In this document: piece by piece, positions 1 through 6,142 of the stretch
Numbering within the stretch: the first letter of the stretch is position 1
Layout of the letters: each line of letters starts with the position of its first letter
DNA from: Candidatus Sumerlaeota bacterium
Lineage (GTDB): Bacteria; Sumerlaeota; Sumerlaeia; MWCT01
Assembly (NCBI GenBank): GCA_026398545.1
Contig: JAPLSR010000002.1
Location: 1 to 12,658 of the forward strand
DNA length: 12,658 nt
Direction of reading: 5' to 3'
Position numbers and translations under genes: made by a program
Notes under the pieces: model-generated
What the model saw: the letters and a program-made list of their open reading frames with translations, nothing else
Database searches by the model: none
What the model was told of the DNA's origin: nothing

Positions 1-567
1 GGAGCCGTCCGCTCCCATATAATGGCTGAGGATGCGCCCCTGTGAGGCGTTTGCCTGGACGATTGCCGAACCGCCCCCGTCCCCGAAGAGGACGCATGTC
101 CCACGGTCCTGATAATCGGTTACGCGGGATAAACTGTCCGCCCCGATAACAAGGATTGTCCTACCGACTCCATTCCTGATGAGTGAATCTGCCACGGCGA
201 GTCCATAGACAAATCCGCTGCATGCGGCGCCAAGGTCAAAGGTGTAGGCGTTTATGGCGCCGAGCTTGTGCTGAAGGTGGCAGGCTGTGGCAGGACATGG
301 CGTATCGCCGGTGAGTGTGGCAAAGATGATGCCATCTATTTCCTCCGGACTGACGCCCGCCTCCTTCATGGCAATGCGGGCTGAATTGGCGCCAATATCG
401 GAGACCGCCTCCTCGGGAGCAAGGATATGACGCTCCTTGATGCCGGAACGCGTCGTTATCCACTCATCACTTGTGTCCACCATTTTTTCGAGGTCTGCAT
501 TGGTCAGGCGTTTTTCAGGGACATACATCCCGATACCGGTAATTCCCGTATATTCCACCTTACTCAT
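1..567 (-). CDS. fabH: 3-oxoacyl-ACP synthase III (KAS III), C-terminal part off the window
   Basis: This is the N-terminal 189 residues of FabH, the condensing enzyme that starts type II fatty acid synthesis by joining an acyl-CoA primer to malonyl-ACP in the cytoplasm. The reading frame stays open to base 1, so the His and Asn of the catalytic triad lie outside the window. Visible are the N-terminal GITGIGMYVPEK strand, the DEWITTRSGIKER segment, and the nucleophile Cys116 in DLGAACSGFVYGL. The family is normally about 320-330 residues. The ATG at 567 has a purine-rich ribosome-binding site (AAGGAAGAG) just upstream. The first codons overlap the end of plsX by 8 bases, which suggests translational coupling. 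The order rpmF-plsX-fabH is the classical one, so the identification is secure. Confidence 0.97.
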   Translation of the reverse strand, partial: MSKVEYTGITGIGMYVPEKRLTNADLEKMVDTSDEWITTRSGIKERHILAPEEAVSDIGANSARIAMKEAGVSPEEIDGIIFATLTGDTPCPATACHLQHKLGAINAYTFDLGAACSGFVYGLAVADSLIRNGVGRTILVIGADSLSRVTDYQDRGTCVLFGDGGGSAIVQANASQGRILSHYMGADGS

Positions 568-1570
568 GACTCTCTTCCTTTCCGTTATACATCTCAAGTT
601 CATGAATAATATGACTGTTCAGGTCATGATTGACAATCTCGCCGGCAACGCGGATGGCGTTCATGATTGCCTTGGGGTCTGATATGCCATGACAGATGAT
701 GCAGGTTCCATTCAGCCCGAGAAGCGGCGCGCCGCCATATTCAGAATAGTCCACACGTTTTTTGAATTTCTTGAAGGCGGGCTTAACGCCGATGGCGGCA
801 AGCCGGGATATGATATTTCTTGAGATCTCGCCCTTGAGGGAGCGGAGTATCATGGAGGCAACACCCTCGGCAAATTTCAGGATAATGTTTCCCACAAAAC
901 CGTCGCAGACAATCACATCAAATTTGTCGGAGATGATGTCGCGCCCCTCTGCATTGCCGCGAAAGTGCAGATTTGTATTTTCCAGCAGCTTGTGCGTCGC
1001 CTGGGTGAGCTCATTTCCCTTGGTCTTCTCCTCGCCTATGCTTAACAGCCCGATGCGCGGTCTGAAACGCCCCAGGACATATTTCGCATAGCAATGCCCC
1101 ATGATGGCGAACTGGACGAGGTTTATGGGCTTGCAATCCACATTCGCCCCCGAATCGATAAGGACAACGGGATTTTTCATGGTGGGGAGAAGGGTTGCAA
1201 TGGCTGGGCGGCTGATGCCCGGCAGAGGGCTCCATGTGAAGAGGGCGGAAGCCATGACGGCGCCCGTATTCCCGGCAGAAACTAAGGCATCCGCCTTGCC
1301 TTCTTTAACAAGGCGCGCCGCCACGGCAATGGAGGAATCCCTTTTTCTGAGGGAATCCTTGGCATGCTCAGACATATCCACTTTTTCTGTGGCGGGGACA
1401 ATAGAGATGCGGGGACTGGAAAAACGCCTTGCTTTCAAGAATCTGCCAATATTACGCGGCTCTCCCACCAGAATGAGGTCATAATCAAGACGCTTAGACG
1501 CCTCCATGGCGCCTTCGACCGCACCCCGGGGTCCAAAGTCTCCGCCCACGGCGTCAATAGCTACCCGCAT
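560..1570 (-). CDS. plsX: Phosphate acyltransferase PlsX
   Basis: PlsX converts acyl-ACP and phosphate to acyl-phosphate, the acyl donor for PlsY in the first step of phospholipid synthesis; it is a peripheral membrane enzyme. The 336-residue protein has the family's usual length. It opens with MRVAIDAVGGDFGP and carries LVSAGNTGAVM, PAIATLLPT and DSGANVDCKP, all typical of PlsX. The frame is open upstream to 1693, but that extension runs through rpmF and is not protein-like. The ATG at 1570 is preceded by a good GAGGAA site about 7 bases away, so I chose it. It starts 19 bases after rpmF stops and ends (TAA) 8 bases inside fabH. These genes are very probably one transcript linking membrane lipid supply to ribosome production. 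Confidence 0.96.
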   Translation of the reverse strand: MRVAIDAVGGDFGPRGAVEGAMEASKRLDYDLILVGEPRNIGRFLKARRFSSPRISIVPATEKVDMSEHAKDSLRKRDSSIAVAARLVKEGKADALVSAGNTGAVMASALFTWSPLPGISRPAIATLLPTMKNPVVLIDSGANVDCKPINLVQFAIMGHCYAKYVLGRFRPRIGLLSIGEEKTKGNELTQATHKLLENTNLHFRGNAEGRDIISDKFDVIVCDGFVGNIILKFAEGVASMILRSLKGEISRNIISRLAAIGVKPAFKKFKKRVDYSEYGGAPLLGLNGTCIICHGISDPKAIMNAIRVAGEIVNHDLNSHIIHELEMYNGKEESHE

Positions 1571-1589
1571 GCGTATTCCTCGGAGTGGG

Positions 1590-1772
1590 TTATTCAATGA
1601 CTTGAACCTTGTATTTCTTTTCCTTGTAAGCCCCGCAGGCAGGACAAATGCGGTGGGGGAGCTTCGGCTCGCCGCATTTAGGGCAAGCCACACTCTTCAT
1701 AACCGCAAGCTTCTTATGCGTCCGCGCCTTGTCGCGCCGTAAATTACTGTGTCGTCTCCGTGGAACAGTCAT
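1590..1772 (-). CDS. rpmF: 50S ribosomal protein L32
   Basis: A 60-residue basic protein of the large ribosomal subunit. The N-terminus MTVPRRRHSNLRRDKARTH is the standard L32 opening (bacterial forms usually read 'AVPK/RRR.S..R...RR.H'). Two CxxC pairs, CPKCGEPKLPHRICPAC, form the zinc-ribbon of the Cys-containing L32 variant. A near-perfect Shine-Dalgarno, AGGAGGT, sits about 10 bases before the ATG, the strongest in the window and fitting for a ribosomal protein. It lies 80 bases after yceD and 19 before plsX, in the conserved yceD-rpmF-plsX-fabH order. Confidence 0.97.
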   Translation of the reverse strand: MTVPRRRHSNLRRDKARTHKKLAVMKSVACPKCGEPKLPHRICPACGAYKEKKYKVQVIE

Positions 1773-1852
1773 TTCTTAATCTACCTCCTGAATTGTCTTG
1801 GCACAAGAAATCAAAAATCCAAACCCTGCAAAAAAATCCCATAGACAGGGAA

Positions 1853-2404
1853 TTATTTGCCCTCCGTGGTTTTTCGGAGATGTTTCAGCTGCTCCTTCCA
1901 TGAGTGGGCGGGTCTGTTGGGGGGCGCAACCTCTTCCATATCCTTGCATCGGCAGGTGCCATTATTCAAATTGGCGCCGCAATGAACGCACAACCCGGGG
2001 CAATCCTCCCTGCACAGGGGATAATCGGGAATCTCAAGCAGAACCAGGTCCCGAATCTCCATATCGGGATAAATCGTCTTACCGGTGTAATAGGAAGTGT
2101 TCTCCTCTTCCGGATTGAAAGACTCCTTCTGGGAAGGTTCTTCCTCCTTTGGGATAAAAACCACGGTGAAGGATTTCCGGATGGGTATTTTGACAGGCGC
2201 GAGGCAGCGGACACATTCCATCCTTGCAGACGTCTGGATGTTGCCCTCCATCAGAACCTTGTCCCCGACAAGGGAAAAGGTGACCTTTCCTTTGACCTTC
2301 TCTGAAACCTCGCAGTCCTTGCCAACAATATCAAAGAACGCGGGGTTATGATTAAGGATATGGGTCTCAGGCCCTGCCTGTAATTTTTGAACATCTATTC
2401 TCAT
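1853..2404 (-). CDS. yceD: YceD / DUF177 family protein
   Basis: A 183-residue DUF177 protein. The E. coli homologue YceD is linked to 23S rRNA accumulation, and the gene is almost always next to rpmF, as here; the molecular role is not well settled. Visible features are a central MECVRCLAPV segment and a C-terminal cysteine cluster, CREDCPGLCVHCGANLN followed by CRC near the end, typical of the family and possibly metal-binding. The ATG at 2404 is the first start consistent with the family's short N-terminus, but no good Shine-Dalgarno precedes it. It is the first gene of the leftward operon. The 80-base gap to rpmF holds a weak CCCTG/CAGGG pairing that is too poor to call a terminator. Confidence 0.9.
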   Translation of the reverse strand: MRIDVQKLQAGPETHILNHNPAFFDIVGKDCEVSEKVKGKVTFSLVGDKVLMEGNIQTSARMECVRCLAPVKIPIRKSFTVVFIPKEEEPSQKESFNPEEENTSYYTGKTIYPDMEIRDLVLLEIPDYPLCREDCPGLCVHCGANLNNGTCRCKDMEEVAPPNRPAHSWKEQLKHLRKTTEGK

Positions 2405-2489
2405 AATAAGGACCGTTCAAAAAGAAGAGTAACCGTGAGACCCTCGTCTTATCCTTGTCAAGGGCATTATATAAGAATGTTTCACGTCC

Positions 2490-2508
2490 GTAGATGCGCC
2501 GTGGCGGG
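2490..2508 (+). repeat. Dispersed 19-base repeat, copy 1
   Basis: GTAGATGCG-C-CGTGGCGGG here matches 9813-9831 at 18 of 19 positions in the same orientation; only the middle base differs. Both copies are intergenic and follow a 'cgtc' word. This looks like a fragment of a dispersed genomic repeat, not a gene or operator, but two copies in 12.7 kb is limited evidence. Confidence 0.6.
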
Positions 2509-2683
2509 AGGAAAAATTCTTTATCCGCGAATTGACACGAATCCTCCTTCGTTCGCTTTTAGCGAACTACGGCGGACAGGTCTTCACGAATTATCCTTGT
2601 TCGTCAGCCTCAGGCAAGAATTACATTGACCCCCGTTTTTGATGGGTGATATGAAAATAATTTAATGAAATTTATTCACCACA

Positions 2684-2733
2684 GTCCACCTCGCTCCGTC
2701 GCCATAGCTATGGAGCGTCGGCGACAGGCGGAC
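2684..2733. repeat. 50-base imperfect palindrome with a perfect CCATAGCTATGG core
   Basis: The outer 8 bases GTCCACCT and AGGCGGAC pair at 7 of 8 positions. Inside, CGCTCC can pair with GGAGCG, or GTCGCC with GGCGAC; the two pairings are mutually exclusive. The centre (2702-2713) is a perfect 12-base palindrome. Bases 2692-2714 match the reverse complement of 7109-7131 at 21 of 23 positions, so this is a repeated element, probably REP/MITE-like. It lies about 50 bases upstream of the lipoprotein start. Confidence 0.7.
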
Positions 2734-2781
2734 ACAGAGTGCACAGAGAATTCTTAAAATTTTAGTTTATGAGAGGGTTCT

Positions 2782-3123
2782 ATGAAGCGGCGGGGATTAT
2801 GGCTCGGTCTTTTTCTTGCCTTGATTCTTCTCTGGGGATGCATCCGCTCGCGAGTGGTTGTGACATCTGACCCGACAGGGACGGATGTGACGATGAATAA
2901 TGTATATCGTGGTCGGACGCCCATCACCATCCCATTCGCCTGGTACTGGTATTATGATTTCAAGATTGAGAAGGAGGGATATCACCCCGTGACATCCCGG
3001 GAACGTTTTCACGCACCCCCCTGGTTTTACATGCCCCTTGACCTCGTCATGGAGGTCATGCCCTTCCGCATAAGTGATGTGCGCTACCGCCATTATTCCC
3101 TGACACAGGCGGAAAATGAGTGA
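2782..3123 (+). CDS. Small lipoprotein with PEGA-like domain
   Basis: A 113-residue predicted lipoprotein. The N-terminus has basic residues (KRR), a hydrophobic stretch and the lipobox LLWGC, with Cys20 the lipidation site, so it should be anchored in a membrane facing the periplasm. The mature part starts VVVTSDPTGTDVTMNNVYRGRTPITIPF, the pattern of a PEGA domain ('sDP.GA.V.vng...G.TP'), a small beta fold found in envelope proteins. It continues with an aromatic WYWYYDFKIEKEGY segment and ends with RHYSLTQ. A GAGAGGG site lies 5 bases before the ATG. The function is unknown. The thiamine-binding gene starts only 25 bases downstream, so the two may be co-transcribed, though no functional link is evident. 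Confidence 0.85.
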   Translation: MKRRGLWLGLFLALILLWGCIRSRVVVTSDPTGTDVTMNNVYRGRTPITIPFAWYWYYDFKIEKEGYHPVTSRERFHAPPWFYMPLDLVMEVMPFRISDVRYRHYSLTQAENE

Positions 3124-3148
3124 AAAATCTGTTTGAGGAGGATTTTTC
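3122..3148 (+). promoter_or_regulatory. Stem-loop presenting the ribosome-binding site of the next gene
   Basis: GAAAAATC (3122-3129) and GATTTTTC (3141-3148) are perfect 8-base inverted repeats around an 11-base loop, TGTTTGAGGAG, that contains the Shine-Dalgarno GAGGAG. The right arm touches the ATG at 3149, and the left arm begins inside the lipoprotein stop codon. In RNA this would put the ribosome-binding site in the loop and the start codon at the stem's foot. It could tune translation or be sensitive to temperature; it could also be chance. It lacks the T-tract after the stem expected of an intrinsic terminator. Confidence 0.45.
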
Positions 3149-3457
3149 ATGATTGCTGAAATTTCCATTTTCCCCATCGGGAAGGATGTCCATTTGAGCA
3201 AACATGTGGCAAAAGTTATAAAGGTCATCGCAGAGAGCGGACTCCCTTACAAGGTGACGGCAATGGGAACCATTGTGGAGGGCGGGACTGATGAGGTGTT
3301 CGCCCTGCTCAAGGCATGTCACGAAAAGATGATAGTCTCCTGCAAGCGCATCGTCACACATGTGAAGATTGATGATTTTGCGGGACGCAGGGGGCGCATC
3401 GAGGGCAAGGTGAAATCCGTGGAGAAGCGGCTTGGAAAAAGTCTCAAGAAGGCTTGA
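3149..3457 (+). CDS. MTH1187 / DUF77 family thiamine-binding protein
   Basis: A 102-residue protein of the MTH1187 (UPF0045, thiamine-BP) family: small cytosolic ferredoxin-like proteins that form tetramers and bind thiamine-like ligands. Recognisable family features are the N-terminal strand MIAEISIFPIGKDVHLSKHVAKVIKVIAESGL, the central YKVTAMGTIVEGGTDEVFALLKACHE, and the last strand KRIVTHVKIDDFAGRRGRIEGKVKSVE. Its length is typical. The start has a GAGGAGG site about 8 bases upstream, partly inside a hairpin. No thiamine biosynthesis or transport gene is visible nearby, and I see no TPP riboswitch. Ligand binding is inferred from the family only. Confidence 0.88.
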   Translation: MIAEISIFPIGKDVHLSKHVAKVIKVIAESGLPYKVTAMGTIVEGGTDEVFALLKACHEKMIVSCKRIVTHVKIDDFAGRRGRIEGKVKSVEKRLGKSLKKA

Positions 3458-3480
3458 AACCTGGGGTTACTTAGGTAAGA

Positions 3481-3598
3481 AATTTTCTCGCAGAGCTCGC
3501 AGAGGTCGCGAAGGGAACGAAGTATTCCAGAGGTGAAGAAGCCAAACTCTCTTTTTCTGCAATAATTTCAGCGCACTCTGCGGGCTCTGCGTGAAATT
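3481..3598. repeat. Inverted-repeat element with 'CGCAGAG' arms
   Basis: The left arm (3481-3511) contains CGCAGAGCTCGCAGAGG. The right arm (about 3566-3598), read on the minus strand, contains CGCAGAGCCCGCAGAGTGCG. The arms form a degenerate inverted repeat about 30 bases long enclosing roughly 55 bases. The element fills most of the 205-base gap between the thiamine-binding gene and the PTPS-family gene. It resembles small non-autonomous repeat elements (REP/MITE-like). No coding potential is seen inside. Confidence 0.6.
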
Positions 3599-3662
3599 AT
3601 CCGAGGATTATGGTTTGAGGAGACCCTGCCCGGACAAGCAGAACAAGCATAGAAGAAAAGCA

Positions 3663-4073
3663 ATGTATATTATTCGGAAAAAGTTTCACTTCAGCGCGGC
3701 TCACCGCCTTTACTCACCCCGGCTCTCTGAAGAGGAGAATTGCGCCCTGTTCGGCAAATGCGCCAGTCCGAATTTCCACGGACATAATTACACCCTTGAG
3801 GTTGCCATCACGGGCGACCTGGAGCCCGCAACGGGCATGGTTATGAATTTTGATGCGATGAAGGGGATTATTGAGGGGGAGATTATTGCCGCCCTTGACC
3901 ATAAAAATCTGAACATGGATGTGGATTTTCTCAAGGGGATAATCACCACGTCTGAGAATCTTGCCCGCATAATCTGGGAGAGGCTCAAACCCCGCCTTAG
4001 AGGGGTTCAACTGTATGAAATCAACCTCGGCGAGACGGATGATAATGTCATCACATACCGCGGCGAGGAATGA
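3663..4073 (+). CDS. 6-pyruvoyltetrahydropterin synthase / QueD family protein
   Basis: A 136-residue T-fold enzyme that acts on 7,8-dihydroneopterin triphosphate, the product of the next gene, folE. Zinc ligands are His14 (FSAAHRL), His39 and His41 (NFHGHNY). The probable catalytic Cys33 lies six residues before His39 (GKCASPNFHGH), the spacing of classical PTPS rather than the shorter Cys-x3-HGH of E. coli QueD. LDHKNLN (78-84) and TTSENLARIIW (95-105) complete the active site. Products could be 6-pyruvoyl-tetrahydropterin or 6-carboxy-tetrahydropterin (queuosine precursor); sequence alone does not decide, so I give no symbol. The frame is open upstream to 3591, but that part overlaps a repeat, so the ATG at 3663 (weak AGAAGAAAAG site) is preferred. 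folE starts within 14 bases of its stop. Confidence 0.9.
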   Translation: MYIIRKKFHFSAAHRLYSPRLSEEENCALFGKCASPNFHGHNYTLEVAITGDLEPATGMVMNFDAMKGIIEGEIIAALDHKNLNMDVDFLKGIITTSENLARIIWERLKPRLRGVQLYEINLGETDDNVITYRGEE

Positions 4074-4087
4074 GGGGATTAACGGGG

Positions 4088-4639
4088 ATGAAGGAACTCA
4101 TCAGGAAGATGATTGTCAGGATGGGCGAGGATCCGAAGCGGCAGGGGCTGAAAAAAACGCCGGAACGTGTGGCGGAGATGTTCGCTTTTCTCACGTCCGG
4201 TTACCGCACGTCTCTTGAGGAGATTATCAATGGAGCCATCTACCGTGAGGATTATGATGAAATGGTCTGCGTGGCGAACATCCAGTTTTACAGCCTGTGC
4301 GAACACCATCTGATACCTTTCTTCGGCAAGGCGCATGTGGCGTATATCCCGGACGGGAGGCTCATCGGGTTGAGTAAAATCCCCCGGATTGTGGACATGT
4401 ATGCAAGGCGTCTTCAGCTTCAGGAGCGCCTGACCCAGCAGATTGCACAGAGCCTTGCGGACATCCTCAAGCCTAAGGGTGTTGGCGTGGTTCTCGAGGC
4501 GGAGCATCTTTGCATACAGATGCGGGGGGTGCAGAAGCAGAAATCAATGGCAGTCACAAGCGCCATGCGGGGCGTGTTCAAGGATAACCTGCGTGTTCGC
4601 AATGAATTCCTGAGTCTTATCCAGCACCAGCCCGATTAG
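4088..4639 (+). CDS. folE: GTP cyclohydrolase I (FolE1)
   Basis: FolE1 converts GTP to 7,8-dihydroneopterin triphosphate, the entry step for folate, queuosine and biopterin. From the ATG at 4088 the protein has 183 residues. The zinc ligands are visible as Cys71 and His74 in CEHHLIPFFGKAHVAYIP and Cys142 in EAEHLCIQMRGV. The core GLSKIPRIVDMYARRLQLQERLTQQIA is nearly canonical, and it ends normally. An alternative in-frame ATG at 4070 overlaps the stop of the upstream gene (ATGA) and would add six residues. I prefer 4088 because GAGGGG (4073-4078) sits 9 bases before it, while 4070 has only GAGG one base away. Pairing with a PTPS-family gene makes a two-step pterin module. Confidence 0.95.
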   Translation: MKELIRKMIVRMGEDPKRQGLKKTPERVAEMFAFLTSGYRTSLEEIINGAIYREDYDEMVCVANIQFYSLCEHHLIPFFGKAHVAYIPDGRLIGLSKIPRIVDMYARRLQLQERLTQQIAQSLADILKPKGVGVVLEAEHLCIQMRGVQKQKSMAVTSAMRGVFKDNLRVRNEFLSLIQHQPD

Positions 4640-4644
4640 TGAAA

Positions 4645-4676
4645 GTTTCAGAGTTTAAAAGTTTAAGTGTTTAAGA
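4645..4676 (+). repeat. Four tandem 8-base units (GTTTAAGA-like)
   Basis: GTTTCAGA, GTTTAAAA, GTTTAAGT and GTTTAAGA follow one another without gaps just after the folE stop. They lie in the 82-base gap before the kinase gene. The function is unknown; this may be a slippage-prone short tandem repeat, or part of the kinase promoter region, since no clear promoter is seen there. Confidence 0.6.
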
Positions 4677-4721
4677 GGATGGATGGGCAAGCGGTGCAGA
4701 CATCTTCCGGGTCTTTGAGTC

Positions 4722-6092
4722 ATGACAGACCTCATTTCAGGAAAATACAGAATACAGGGGAAAATCGGCGGCGGCGGGATGGGCATAGTCTATCGCGCCC
4801 TGCAGGAGGATGTGGGGCGCATTGTTGCCGTGAAGGTCCTTTCGCCCGCACTCGCCTCTGACCCTGACTTCCGCGAGCGTTTCCGCCAGGAGGCGCTCAT
4901 CATCGCTCGCCTCAGCCATCCGTATATTGTCAATGTCATCGGTATTGAAACATGGCAGGACACCATCTGTATCGTAATGGAATATCTTGAGGGGGAGCCG
5001 CTTCAGAGGCTGATGGAGCGGCGCGGACGGATGGAGGAGAGCCGCGCCGTATCTGTTATAATCAAGGCGGCAGAGGCGCTCCATTATGCCCACACGAGGG
5101 GCATCATCCACCGCGACATCAAGCCTGATAACATCATGCTTCTGGATGAGGAGACAATCAAGGTGATGGACTTCGGGATTGCGCTCCTCTCAGGTTCATC
5201 GCTCAAGACACAGGCTGGCGTGCGGATGGGAACGCCGAAATTCATGTCGCCCGAGCAGGCGCGGGGCAAAATGGTGGATGCCCGCTCCGATGTTTATTCC
5301 CTTGGTCTTGTGCTTTATTATCTTGTGACCGGCGGATATGCCTTTGACGCCGAGAGCGATGTGGAGGTGGCGCTTCTGCAGGAAGAACCTCCGCCCGCCC
5401 CCACGCAAATCTATCCGGACATCAGCCACGCACTGGAAGCCATCATCATGAAGGCGATTGAGAAGAATCCCGATGACCGTTATCCCAGCGCTCGCGCCAT
5501 GGCTGAGGCGTTGCGGGAATATATGGCGTCAGGGGCGGCTGGATTTGAGAGGGCAATGCCCCCTGGCGAACCCACGCGAATCCGGCGGGACGGGCGTTTT
5601 GAGATTCCATCGCCGCAGGCGTCAGATTTGAAAGCCGCATCGAAACGCCGCCTCCCTGTGTCCCGGCTTTTATATTTTGCCCTCGCAGTTGCCATTGTCG
5701 CCATTATCGTTATTCCATTCCGTCGCATTATTCGTGGAGGGAATCGTCAGACAGGTCAGACAAGTCTGACAGGTCGGACCTCACCCCCCGCGCCCACCCC
5801 GAGCCCGACTCCCGTGCGCGACGCGCAATATTATTATAATCGCGCCCTTTCCCTTGAAAAGACATCCGGGGCGGACGTTGAGGAGATTCGCCGGAATTTT
5901 GAAAAGGCAATTGATATGAACCGGAACTTTTACCCCGCCCTGCGGGATTTTGGATATTTCCTGTTTGGGCGGAAGGATTATAACCGCGCAATATTCTTCC
6001 TCCAGAAAGCCCTCTCCATCTGCCCGAACGCCAATGAGGAAAAGACAATCCAGAGCCGCCTCGCCTTCATTCATGAGCTCACAAAGAAATAG
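4722..6092 (+). CDS. Membrane-anchored Ser/Thr protein kinase (PknB-type) with TPR-like C-terminus
   Basis: A 456-residue Hanks-type kinase with all key residues: glycine loop GGGGMGIVY (16-24), Lys38 in AVKVL, helix-C Glu57, HRDIKPDN (Asp132, Asn137), DFG at 150-152, and the TPKFMSPEQARG activation end (Glu178). It should therefore be active. A Pro-rich, charged linker (about 275-313) leads to one transmembrane helix (about 316-333), flanked by Arg/Lys. After a short repeat-derived and PTPSPTP linker, the last ~85 residues (from DAQYYYNRALSLE) form helix pairs of TPR type, presumably outside the cytoplasm; PASTA repeats, common in PknB, are absent. The start fits the domain (GKYRIQGKIG), but no good Shine-Dalgarno precedes it. 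Substrates are unknown, and no phosphatase gene is nearby. Confidence 0.92.
   Translation: MTDLISGKYRIQGKIGGGGMGIVYRALQEDVGRIVAVKVLSPALASDPDFRERFRQEALIIARLSHPYIVNVIGIETWQDTICIVMEYLEGEPLQRLMERRGRMEESRAVSVIIKAAEALHYAHTRGIIHRDIKPDNIMLLDEETIKVMDFGIALLSGSSLKTQAGVRMGTPKFMSPEQARGKMVDARSDVYSLGLVLYYLVTGGYAFDAESDVEVALLQEEPPPAPTQIYPDISHALEAIIMKAIEKNPDDRYPSARAMAEALREYMASGAAGFERAMPPGEPTRIRRDGRFEIPSPQASDLKAASKRRLPVSRLLYFALAVAIVAIIVIPFRRIIRGGNRQTGQTSLTGRTSPPAPTPSPTPVRDAQYYYNRALSLEKTSGADVEEIRRNFEKAIDMNRNFYPALRDFGYFLFGRKDYNRAIFFLQKALSICPNANEEKTIQSRLAFIHELTKK
5746..5781 (+). repeat. Four tandem 9-base units inside the kinase gene
   Basis: The units GTCAGACAG, GTCAGACAA, GTCTGACAG and GTCGGACCT run head to tail and are read as three-residue steps, QTG-QTS-LTG-RTS, just after the transmembrane helix (residues 343-354). 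Because the unit is a multiple of three, copy changes would alter linker length without breaking the frame. It looks like a microsatellite absorbed into a flexible linker. Confidence 0.7.
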
Positions 6093-6115
6093 TCGCCGAC
6101 CACCCTGCGGCTATA

Positions 6116-6132
6116 CTTCAAGTTTATTGAAG
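6116..6132. terminator. Possible weak stem-loop between convergent genes
   Basis: CTTCAA and TTGAAG form a perfect 6-base stem with loop GTTTA in the 50-base gap between the convergent kinase and truB genes. Its position suits a shared terminator, but the stem is AT-rich and has no clear T-tract on either side, so this is weak. Confidence 0.25.
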
Positions 6133-6142
6133 ATGGTATCCC

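Larger units (their letters stand above)
2405..2781 (+). other. 377-base divergent intergenic region with repeat-like segments
   Basis: This spacer separates the leftward yceD operon from the rightward lipoprotein gene and should hold both promoters. I see no convincing gene in it. On the minus strand a TATAAT hexamer lies at 2466-2471 but lacks a good -35 partner. Three repeat-like stretches are visible: 2490-2508, which recurs at 9813-9831; a segment around 2521-2595 with recurring 'cgaatt' words and a perfect stem-loop GTTCGC/GCGAAC (2551-2567, loop TTTTA); and the 50-base near-palindrome at 2684-2733, embedded in 'CACAG...ACACAGAG' words (about 2676-2750). The remainder shows nothing recognisable. 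Confidence 0.6.

Noticed and set aside
1571..1693. Upstream extension of plsX by 41 codons
   Set aside because: It runs through rpmF in another frame, whereas the ATG at 1570 has a good ribosome-binding site and the family's normal N-terminus.
1798..1852. Terminator between yceD and rpmF
   Set aside because: The CCCTG/CAGGG pairing has a long loop with the T-run inside it, not after it, and these genes are normally co-transcribed.
2456..2461. Perfect TTGACA on the minus strand as the -35 of the yceD operon
   Set aside because: At the proper 16-18 base spacing there is only TCACGG-like sequence, so no matching -10 is present.
3591..3662. 24-codon N-terminal extension of the PTPS-family protein
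   Set aside because: It begins inside the arm of the inverted-repeat element and does not resemble the family; the standard N-terminus starts at 3663.
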